Positions 1 to 5,090 of a stretch of DNA of 5,324 nt are shown here, piece by piece. Below the pieces are notes generated by a model. It saw only the letters and a program-made list of their open reading frames with translations. It was not told the DNA's origin and did no database searches. This DNA comes from Myxococcales bacterium (lineage in GTDB: Bacteria > Myxococcota > Polyangia > Polyangiales > Polyangiaceae): positions 1 to 5,324 of the forward strand of contig JAGQIY010000239.1 of assembly GCA_020430865.1 (NCBI GenBank), read 5' to 3'. Both the position numbers and the translations under genes were made by a program. Numbering within the stretch: the stretch's first letter is position 1; each line of letters starts with the position of its first letter.

Positions 1-221
1 CCTTCGACGGCGGGGTAACGTTCAGCGCCCCGCACCTGGGCAACCGGGACGTCGACTTCAACACCGAAGGCATGATCCACATCGGGCTGCTGCCCGAGTA
101 CATCCAGGATGCGCGCAACACCGGCGTCACGGACGAGACGCTGGAGAGCATGTTCCGCTCCGCCGAAGGCTATATTCGCATGTGGGAGCGCGCGGAAGCA
201 GCCGCCAAGCAGATGCAGTAG
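1..221 (+). CDS. C-terminal end of an M19-dipeptidase/amidohydrolase-like protein (5' partial)
   Basis: An open frame enters from the left edge (first full codon at base 3) and runs 72 codons to a TAG at 219-221. The visible tail contains DFNTEGMIHIGLLPEYIQD, then FRSAEGYIRMWERAE. From memory, a segment of the type 'D-N-x-D/E-G-x-x-H-x-G-L-x-P-D/E' followed by 'S-A-E-x-Y-x-x-M-W-E-R' closes large bacterial proteins related to the M19 (membrane dipeptidase) metal-dependent hydrolases. The metal ligands would lie upstream, outside the window, so activity cannot be judged. The end is amphipathic and charged, with no membrane anchor or sorting signal. It converges on the leftward gene at 223 with a single base between the two stop codons. 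The reading frame is secure; the family assignment rests on tail resemblance only and could be another TIM-barrel hydrolase. Confidence 0.5.
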   Translation, partial: FDGGVTFSAPHLGNRDVDFNTEGMIHIGLLPEYIQDARNTGVTDETLESMFRSAEGYIRMWERAEAAAKQMQ

Positions 222-222
222 C

Positions 223-1443
223 TCAAGCGTCGTGGTCCCACTCGACGCCGAGCCGCCAACCGGCAGTTGCGCTGCGAATGAAGCCCACGCGGTAGCCACC
301 GTCGCGACGCCTCAGCTGGAGCTCGAGCGCCTCCACCTGCTCACCTCGACCAGGTCGCTCCAGCGTCACGTCCACGCGCTTCCGTACGCTGATCCCGGCG
401 AGGGACGACTCAGAGCGGTGCCACTCCCAGCGCTTCGGCCGGAACTCTCGGCTCTCGAACCACGCGAGGAGCGTCTCGGGGGTCAGCTCCCAGTCCAGAT
501 CCAGGCCGAGCTCCGGATCGACCAGCCCTAGCGCCGCGCAGCCGTCGTTGCCCCACAAGGCGTCGAGGAAGCGACTTCCTGCGACCTTCGGATCGCCCGG
601 GCCAGTCTCGATCGCGACCCGGCTGCGCTCGTGGGCAGGAGTATCCCCGAGGAACTCCGCGAGCTCGGCGATGTAGCGCGCGAGCGCACCAGCGCTCCCA
701 TGCCCCGAGTCCAGGCGTCTCGAGACCACGACCCCGGCGACGTTGCTCCGCAGTGAATACTCGGGTGGCGTCGCCGGGAGCGCGCTCGAGTCCGTGACCC
801 CTGCCACGAGGACCACCAGGTGAGGAACCCGCGGATGGCGCAGGAACGGTGACGGGGCAGATCTGGCTGCGCCGTCGATCAGCAACACCAGCACGTGTAC
901 GCCGTTGATCACCGCCTCCAGGCGGTGCCGACGTTCGAGACCGAGTCCGAGTCGATCGAGAGCCAGCGTCGGCGCGGGTCCCCGCCAGTAGCGGTTCAGG
1001 AAGTCGACCGTCGGCCCGAGTTCGCTCTCTTCTTCCAGGCTCGCGTCGCTCGCCCCCGCGCGCCTCAGCTCCCCCTCCAGACCGCGCATGAACGCGCGCG
1101 ACGCGGGAGAGCCGACCTGTGGTGGCCTCAGCAAGCCGCGACGGCGTAACCCCCAGACCACACCGAAGATCACCCCGACCACCAGCGCCAGACCACCGAG
1201 CAGTGACAGGAGCGCGAAGTGCGTGCTCGCCCCCGCGAACAGCAGACCAGCGGCGAGCACGTACCAGACCCAGAACGTTCGACTCCAGTCCCGGCGCTCC
1301 GCTGCCCCCTCGGACTCACCGACGAGCTCACGGTGACGCAAGACGTTCAGGCGCCGATAGCGCCTGAGCGCGGCCATGCTCTCCGAGTCGTCAGCAGCTC
1401 CCACGAGGCGCGCCATCATGGGTGAAGCCCGCGGCGAAGCCAA
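223..1443 (-). CDS. unrecognised two-helix membrane protein with large soluble C-terminal region
   Basis: I do not recognise this 406-residue protein. The chosen start is TTG at 1443, because GAGGG lies 6 nt upstream of it. ATG codons at 1419 and 1416 lack a clear Shine-Dalgarno. An ATG at 1377 (residue 23) has GGAG very close and is a real alternative. Residues 1-55 are Arg-rich and probably cytosolic (RRYRRLNVLRHRE). Two adjacent hydrophobic helices follow at about 57-76 and 77-98, ending in Arg-Arg-Arg (positive-inside), so both termini are probably cytoplasmic. Residues 105-406 form a soluble alpha/beta-looking region with short hydrophobic strands (VHVLVLLID at 182-190, HLVVLVAGV at 208-216), an acidic stretch near 302-322 and a Trp-rich part (WEWHRSES, 339-346). 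No catalytic motif, Walker motif or metal cluster is evident. It lies 40 bp downstream of the lipoprotein gene on the same strand, suggesting cotranscription and possibly a shared envelope role. That functional link is inference. Confidence 0.75.
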   Translation of the reverse strand: MASPRASPMMARLVGAADDSESMAALRRYRRLNVLRHRELVGESEGAAERRDWSRTFWVWYVLAAGLLFAGASTHFALLSLLGGLALVVGVIFGVVWGLRRRGLLRPPQVGSPASRAFMRGLEGELRRAGASDASLEEESELGPTVDFLNRYWRGPAPTLALDRLGLGLERRHRLEAVINGVHVLVLLIDGAARSAPSPFLRHPRVPHLVVLVAGVTDSSALPATPPEYSLRSNVAGVVVSRRLDSGHGSAGALARYIAELAEFLGDTPAHERSRVAIETGPGDPKVAGSRFLDALWGNDGCAALGLVDPELGLDLDWELTPETLLAWFESREFRPKRWEWHRSESSLAGISVRKRVDVTLERPGRGEQVEALELQLRRRDGGYRVGFIRSATAGWRLGVEWDHDA

Positions 1444-1483
1444 GCTCCGCCCTCGAGCCGCTCCCGGGCACCGCCTGTCAGGG

Positions 1484-3184
1484 TCAGCGCGGCGGCTCCG
1501 GCGGCGGCGCGATCGCCTTCAGGTTCATGCCGCCAGGGTACTGATAGCTGGTGTAGCGACCGTAGCCGATCACCTGGAGCCCCACCGGCTTGGTTGCCGT
1601 GAGGATATGTGCACCCTGCTGACCGGGCCCGAGTCCCAGGCGCACCACCCCGAAGCCAGAGCCGATGGCCGTCGGCGCCACGTTCACGGTCGATCCATCG
1701 AGCTCGAGCGTAGCGTCCAGGGGCATCACGACGTCCGCGTAGCTGAGGTCGTAGTTGCTCGGAGCGAGGAAGACGTACTTCGTGCGGTACTGCTCCACGG
1801 CGGTCATGTAGCTCATCGATGGATCGCCGCGCCCCTCGTCGTTCACCCCATCGGGGTCGGAGGGATCCGGGTCGACCAGCGATCCGCCGAGCTGAAACGA
1901 CGCGACCGCGAAGGCCTGGTCCGCTTGCACCTCGAAGCTCTGCTGGACGATGCCCAGGTCGACCCACTGTCCAGCGTTCAGGCTGGTGGGTGCCCCGGCA
2001 GGCATTCCGCTCGGATACGTCAAGCTGGTGCCATCGAAGTTGCCGTAGATGCGCACGATGTGGCCGGGTGTATCTGCGTTCGGGCCCGTCGGCGGTGTCA
2101 CGAAGTAGTGCTTCCCGAAGGTCTCCGCAGGCAGCAGCGACTCCTCGGTGTGGTCGCAGGCGACCTTGTCGTCGGGCGCCAGGGAACAGGCAGTGCCGGC
2201 GATCACCTGTACGGGCTTGTTCGCCTGGATCAGCGACCCGCTGAGCTCACCAGAGCCGGATGCCTTGGTGTAGGTGAGCAGCTGCACCACGTCGCCCGCG
2301 TTCAGGTTCAGCGTGGTGTTGCCTCCTCCCGGAACCGCCTGGATCGGCCCGCCGGGCTCGATCGTTCCCGTCGACGACACGTAGACCCTCACCTCGGTGC
2401 CGTCCTGCGTGCCCGTGATGGTCATGAACTCTGGAAACGAAGCCGTGGGGTGAAAGTAGCCGTGGCGCCCCGCGACCCGGTAGTTGCCCGTCATGGCAGT
2501 GCTCGGAAGGAGCAGCGACGCGTCGTTGGTGTATGTGTAGTAGGTCTGATTGCAGTTGGTGGGGAAGGGACACACCGGAGGACTGGGCTTGCACTTCGTC
2601 CAGTCCTTGCCTGGCGGGCCACCGATCGAAGCGTACTGCAGCGGATTGAACTGATACACCGCGATCGGGCGTGAACTCACCAGGTGGAACGCCCCCTGAT
2701 CGACACGAGCGGTGCTCGGCGAGGAGATGATCTGACTGCACTGATTGCCTTCCGGTCCCTTCAGCGCCGGGACCCAGGGCAGGAAGATCGTGCGCAGCTC
2801 GTTCGGCGGAATTTCCGCTGTGGCAACTCCCGTGGCGCCTATGGTCACGGTCACGGAAGCCGTCTCGTTGCCGGCGTTCGCGGCGACCACCGCGAAGTCG
2901 AAGATGGACCACACGCCGTTCGCCGTCACGGTCGGCCAGAAGTCGCAGCCAACGTAGGTCTTGCGATCGGCGGCCTCCTCACACGTCTCCGGGTCGGTCA
3001 GGTCGGTGCCCCCCGCGCCCGCCGTGCCACTGTCGAGGAACCCGCCGTCGCCGCCGTTGCCCGAGCCGCCATTGCCCGAGCCGCCGTTGCCCGTGAGCCT
3101 GGAGTTGCTGTCTCCAGCAGAACACCCCGTCAACCCGAGGACCGCCGTCGCCAGGGCCACCATCAACGCGCTTCGCCCAAACAT
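1484..3184 (-). CDS. secreted lipoprotein with IgGFc-binding-protein-type ectodomain
   Basis: This is a 566-residue protein counted from the ATG at 3184. The N-terminus is a lipoprotein signal: FGRS, a hydrophobic core, then lipobox LTGC with the lipidated Cys at 21. A Gly/Asn/Ser linker (about 32-61, G-N-G-G-S units) joins it to the ectodomain. The ectodomain opens with a Cys-containing block (C68, then YVGCDFWPT at 77-85). It continues with VYQFNPLQY (176-184), GGPPGKDW (188-195) and NDASLLLPSTAMTGNYRV (220-237). After an acidic Asp-rich loop and GDPSM (about 437-456) come SNYDLSYADVVMP (476-488) and YTSYQYPGGMNL (544-555), ending in a Pro-rich tail. These blocks match the IgGFc-binding-protein N-terminal-type domain (Pfam IgGFc_binding) as I know it from myxobacterial lipoproteins. 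The molecular function in bacteria is not established; a surface or adhesive role is inference. A GTG at 3190 has GAGG 9 nt upstream, which makes it a possible true start two codons earlier. The gene is probably cotranscribed with the membrane-protein gene downstream. Confidence 0.85.
   Translation of the reverse strand: MFGRSALMVALATAVLGLTGCSAGDSNSRLTGNGGSGNGGSGNGGDGGFLDSGTAGAGGTDLTDPETCEEAADRKTYVGCDFWPTVTANGVWSIFDFAVVAANAGNETASVTVTIGATGVATAEIPPNELRTIFLPWVPALKGPEGNQCSQIISSPSTARVDQGAFHLVSSRPIAVYQFNPLQYASIGGPPGKDWTKCKPSPPVCPFPTNCNQTYYTYTNDASLLLPSTAMTGNYRVAGRHGYFHPTASFPEFMTITGTQDGTEVRVYVSSTGTIEPGGPIQAVPGGGNTTLNLNAGDVVQLLTYTKASGSGELSGSLIQANKPVQVIAGTACSLAPDDKVACDHTEESLLPAETFGKHYFVTPPTGPNADTPGHIVRIYGNFDGTSLTYPSGMPAGAPTSLNAGQWVDLGIVQQSFEVQADQAFAVASFQLGGSLVDPDPSDPDGVNDEGRGDPSMSYMTAVEQYRTKYVFLAPSNYDLSYADVVMPLDATLELDGSTVNVAPTAIGSGFGVVRLGLGPGQQGAHILTATKPVGLQVIGYGRYTSYQYPGGMNLKAIAPPPEPPR
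3053..3092 (-). repeat. 15-bp tandem repeat encoding G-N-G-G-S linker
   Basis: About 2.7 copies of a 15-bp unit lie in tandem inside the lipoprotein gene (3053-3067, 3068-3082, partial 3083-3092). The first two full units differ at one base (GCCGTTGCCCGAGCC versus GCCATTGCCCGAGCC on the plus strand). The unit length is a multiple of three, so copy-number change would alter linker length without a frameshift. It encodes the flexible spacer between the lipid anchor and the folded ectodomain. Confidence 0.8.
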
Positions 3185-3302
3185 GATCACGAGCGTAAGC
3201 CTCGGCGGCTGGGTCAATCCACTCGATTGAACCTCCAGGCAGCCGTTTCGCTCCCCTCCTGGCACCTTTTTCTGGGGTGAGGGTGCAACCTTCCCGCGTC
3301 GC

Positions 3303-3328
3303 TAGATACTTTAGGCTTCAAACGTCAA
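3303..3328 (-). promoter_or_regulatory. weak promoter-like sequence upstream of the lipoprotein gene
   Basis: On the minus strand TTGACG (3328-3323) is a good -35 match. The best AT-rich -10-like hexamer is TATCTA (3308-3303). The spacer is only 14 nt and the -10 match is poor. It sits about 120 bp upstream of the lipoprotein start, the expected place for a promoter of the leftward pair. Treat it as a candidate only. Confidence 0.2.
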
Positions 3329-3340
3329 CGCGCCTCACGC

Positions 3341-3361
3341 CCCGCGTTCGTCTGACGCGGG
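3341..3361 (-). terminator. GC-rich hairpin just downstream of the LysR gene, no T-tract
   Basis: A perfect 7-bp inverted repeat (CCCGCGT at 3341-3347 and ACGCGGG at 3355-3361, 7-nt loop) begins 10 nt after the regulator's TAG stop. This is a natural place for a terminator of the leftward LysR transcript. No U-tract follows on the minus strand (the next bases are GCGTGAGGCGCG), so a canonical Rho-independent terminator is not supported. It could be a transcript-stabilising hairpin or an operator instead. Confidence 0.35.
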
Positions 3362-3370
3362 CACCGCAGG

Positions 3371-4294
3371 CTACGCACCCTGACCCGAGCTCTTCTCGAC
3401 CCCAGCCAGGAACGCACGCAGCCGGGGAGTGGCGAAGTCGATGAAGGCACGCAGCTTCGGAGCCACCATCGGCGTCTGCGGATAGACGAGGTGCACGGGC
3501 ACCGGCGGCGGGGCGTACTGACCGAGCAGGCAGACGACTCGCCTGGTGCGCAGCAGCTCGGCGACCTGATAGGACAGCGCGATGCTTATCCCATGGCCGG
3601 CCTCGACGGCCTGGATCGCGGCGAGTGAGTCGTCGACTTCCAGACGAGGGGTCAACGCCAGGCTGCGCGGCTTGCCACGCTCGAAGTAGCGATACTCGGC
3701 GCTGGGCATCAACCTCGTGAGGCCGATGAAGGTGTGCTCCCGAAGGTCACGCGGGGCGCGGGGCTTCCCGAAGCGTCTCAGGTAGCTTGGGCTGGCGATC
3801 AGCACGCGTCGCACTTCACCGAGCCTGCGCGCGACCAGGGTCGAGTCCGGTAGCGGCGCGAGACGCACGGCGAGGTCGATGCCCTCGGCGACCAGATCCG
3901 TCAAGCGATCGACGAGCAGGACCCGCGCGTCGACGCGAGGATTCTCCGCAAGGAAATCACACATGATCGGCGTCACCGCCGCACGCCCGAAGGTCATCGA
4001 GGTGCTCACCGTGAGTCGACCGCTCGGCTCCGCACCTTCCCCCACGGCCTCGCGCTCGGCGTTCTCGATTTCCTCCAGGATGCGCTTGGCGCTCTCGAGG
4101 AAGCGAGCCCCGACGTCGGTGAGGCTCACGCGCCGAGTCGTGCGCTGAAAGACTCGAGCTCCGAGGCGCTCCTCGAGTGACGCGATGGCGCGCGTGACGG
4201 CTGGCGGAGACAACCGCAGCAGCCGAGCGGCCTTGGCGAAGCCCGCGTTGTCTGCCACCGCCACGAACACCTGGAGCTCATGCAGCCGATCCAT
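3371..4294 (-). CDS. LysR-family transcriptional regulator (CrgA/DmlR-like subgroup)
   Basis: This 307-residue protein has the usual family length. An N-terminal winged helix-turn-helix covers about residues 1-60: MDRLHELQVFVAVADNAGF, then AKAARLLRLSPPAVTRAIASLE as the recognition helix region, then LGARVFQRTTRRVSLTDVG as the wing. A linker helix spans about 60-85. The effector-binding, periplasmic-binding-protein-like domain spans about 90-290, with the typical second-half block AVEAGHGISIALSYQVAELL (229-248) and QY-x3-PVPVHLVYPQ (259-273). The 'VRLAPLPDSTLVARRLGEVRRVLIASPSYL' type sequence (143-172, quoted from memory of the family pattern) places it with CrgA/DmlR/PP_1262-like LysR proteins. 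The ATG at 4294 gives the canonical family N-terminus, although only a weak AGAG lies upstream. It is divergent from the AhpD-family gene, which is the classical arrangement for a regulator and its target. The intergenic dyad overlapping its own leader suggests autoregulation. The effector is unknown. C112 and C255 are the only cysteines and are not in OxyR-like spacing. Confidence 0.93.
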   Translation of the reverse strand: MDRLHELQVFVAVADNAGFAKAARLLRLSPPAVTRAIASLEERLGARVFQRTTRRVSLTDVGARFLESAKRILEEIENAEREAVGEGAEPSGRLTVSTSMTFGRAAVTPIMCDFLAENPRVDARVLLVDRLTDLVAEGIDLAVRLAPLPDSTLVARRLGEVRRVLIASPSYLRRFGKPRAPRDLREHTFIGLTRLMPSAEYRYFERGKPRSLALTPRLEVDDSLAAIQAVEAGHGISIALSYQVAELLRTRRVVCLLGQYAPPPVPVHLVYPQTPMVAPKLRAFIDFATPRLRAFLAGVEKSSGQGA

Positions 4295-4310
4295 GATTAT
4301 TTCACTCTAC

Positions 4311-4325
4311 GTAATATTCTCTTAC
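4311..4325. promoter_or_regulatory. candidate LysR-box operator (T-N11-A dyad)
   Basis: The sequence GTAA-N7-TTAC forms an inverted repeat centred on 4318 and contains the T-N11-A core (T4312 to A4324) typical of LysR-family binding sites. It lies in the divergent spacer, 17 bp from the regulator start and about 98 bp from the AhpD-family start. That position suits autorepression plus activation of the divergent gene. Bases 4295-4345 are about 35% GC by hand count, an AT-rich island in otherwise GC-rich DNA, as expected for a promoter zone. Assignment to this regulator is inference from position. Confidence 0.4.
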
Positions 4326-4360
4326 TCATGACAGGGATTCTTTCGCCTGCCTCGGCACTG

Positions 4361-4366
4361 CATAAC
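4361..4366 (+). promoter_or_regulatory. possible -10 element for the AhpD-family gene
   Basis: CATAAC (4361-4366), preceded by TG at 4359-4360, matches the -10 consensus at four of six bases. No convincing -35 is found 16-18 bp upstream (TTCTTT at 4338-4343 is the nearest), which would fit an activator-dependent promoter. It lies downstream of the candidate LysR box. Weak evidence. Confidence 0.2.
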
Positions 4367-4382
4367 GACTGAGTCAACGGCG

Positions 4383-4399
4383 GCGCTCGAGTCGAGCGC
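4383..4399. repeat. perfect 17-bp palindrome in the leader of the AhpD-family gene
   Basis: GCGCTCGA and TCGAGCGC flank a single central G, giving an uninterrupted 8+1+8 palindrome that ends 11 nt before the AAGGAG Shine-Dalgarno. As DNA it looks like an operator for a dimeric repressor. As RNA it would give a 6-bp hairpin with the five-base loop GAGUC. Which form matters cannot be decided from sequence. Confidence 0.6.
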
Positions 4400-4422
4400 A
4401 CGCCCCAACCAAGGAGAATCAA

Positions 4423-4968
4423 ATGCCCCGAGTCAATGTCGTCGATCCCAGGACCGCCCAGGGAGAAACCAAGGACCTGCTCGACAGCGTTCAGCAGGCC
4501 CTGGGAGCGACGCCGAACTTCATCCGCGTGCTCGCGAACTCACCCAGCGCGCTCCGCGCCTTCCTGGGACTCCACAGCATCGCCTCCAGCGGCAGTCTGG
4601 ACACCCAGACCCGAGAGCGCATCGCCCTGGCCGTCGCGGAGCAAAACGCGTGTCAGTACTGCGTCTCCGCCCACACGGCGATCGCCCGCAAGGCGGGCCT
4701 GGACAGTGCTGAAATGCTGAAGAACCGCCTGGGGCAGTCCAAGGACGGCAAGGCCGAGGCGGCGCTCCAGCTCGCCAAGGCGCTGGTGGAGAACGTGGGC
4801 GACGTGAGCGACGCGGATCTGGAGGCGGCGCGCAGCGCTGGCCACAGCGACGCCGAGATCGTCGAGATCATCACCCACGTCGCCCTGAACGTGTTCACCA
4901 ACGTGCTCGCGAAGTCGACGCGCATCGACATCGACTTCCCCAAGGTAGCTCTCGGCGCTGCAGCTTGA
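4423..4968 (+). CDS. AhpD/carboxymuconolactone decarboxylase-family peroxidase-related protein
   Basis: This 181-residue protein is typical in length for the single-domain 'peroxidase-related' branch of the AhpD/CMD fold. The ATG at 4423 is fixed by a strong AAGGAG (4411-4416) 6 nt upstream. The signature is the redox centre E73-x3-C77-QY-C80-x3-H84 (inside AEQNACQYCVSAHT). In AhpD these residues form the thiol pair and the proton relay that reduce peroxide or partner disulfides. The preceding helix carries RERIALAVAEQ (64-74), and the N-terminal PNFIRVLANSPSALRAFLGL (31-50) is the usual helix of this branch. The C-terminal half has HVALNVFTNVLAKSTRIDIDFP (152-173), the conserved all-helical end. 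All catalytic residues are present, so it is probably active as a cytosolic thiol-dependent peroxidase or disulfide reductase, but the substrate is not determined. True carboxymuconolactone decarboxylase activity is unlikely because that branch lacks the CxxC pair. It is divergent from the LysR gene and upstream of a flavin-protein gene on the same strand. Confidence 0.92.
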   Translation: MPRVNVVDPRTAQGETKDLLDSVQQALGATPNFIRVLANSPSALRAFLGLHSIASSGSLDTQTRERIALAVAEQNACQYCVSAHTAIARKAGLDSAEMLKNRLGQSKDGKAEAALQLAKALVENVGDVSDADLEAARSAGHSDAEIVEIITHVALNVFTNVLAKSTRIDIDFPKVALGAAA

Positions 4969-4986
4969 AGCGACGTGGACCGACAC

Positions 4987-5063
4987 GCGCTCTCACCCCC
5001 GAACCCGCTTGCCAGCGCTCGTCTCGTTCCAGACGAAGCTCGCGGATCAGGGGGTGAGGGCGC
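4987..5063 (+). promoter_or_regulatory. 77-nt rod-shaped structured spacer, candidate RNA element
   Basis: GCGCTCTCACCCCC (4987-5000) pairs with GGGGGTGAGGGCGC (5050-5063) over 14 bp with one G-U wobble. Nested inside are CCGC/GCGG (5005-5008 with 5042-5045), AGC/GCT (5014-5016 with 5038-5040) and TCGTCT/AGACGA (5019-5024 with 5031-5036), closing on the six-base loop CGTTCC. That gives about 27 base pairs in 77 nt. The element begins 18 nt after the AhpD-family stop and ends 14 nt before the AGGAGG of the next gene. TTGTTT (5071-5076) follows by 7 nt, so an attenuator or processing site is possible, though a hairpin this long is unlike a standard terminator. It does not match the FMN riboswitch or another class I know. 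Confidence 0.55.
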
Positions 5064-5077
5064 CCCGTGATTGTTTC

Positions 5078-5083
5078 AGGAGG
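5078..5083 (+). promoter_or_regulatory. consensus Shine-Dalgarno AGGAGG
   Basis: A full AGGAGG sits 7 nt before the ATG at 5091 and fixes the start of the flavin-protein gene. It is the strongest ribosome binding site in the window and implies efficient translation if the upstream structure leaves it open. Confidence 0.85.
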
Positions 5084-5090
5084 ATCCGAT

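Noticed and set aside
1376..2674. 432-codon open frame on the plus strand
   Set aside because: It lies antisense to the lipoprotein gene and the start of the membrane-protein gene. Its product is Arg/His/Gly-rich low-complexity protein without family motifs, typical of a mirror frame in GC-rich DNA.
3185..3265. Extended lipoprotein start at GTG 3265
   Set aside because: It would put 27 polar residues before the signal peptide and has no Shine-Dalgarno. The lipobox spacing fits a start at 3184 or 3190.
2684..3280. 198-codon open frame on the plus strand over the lipoprotein N-terminus
   Set aside because: Antisense to the signal peptide and stalk, with Arg-rich composition and no ribosome binding site. 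The minus-strand lipoprotein explains the region.
4383..4399. Intrinsic terminator in the AhpD-like leader
   Set aside because: The palindrome is not followed by a T-tract on either strand and sits right before a strong ribosome binding site.
4540..4986. 148-codon frame antisense to the AhpD-like gene
   Set aside because: Shadow frame; the plus strand encodes a complete AhpD-family protein with its active site and ribosome binding site.
4987..5063. Miniature inverted-repeat element
   Set aside because: The 14-bp inverted ends could suggest one, but no flanking target-site duplication is visible (left ACCGACAC, right CCCGTGAT). Nested pairing fits an RNA structure better.
4969..5090. FMN riboswitch upstream of the flavin-protein gene
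   Set aside because: The spacer forms a single rod rather than the multi-branched RFN fold, and I see none of the conserved RFN sequence blocks.
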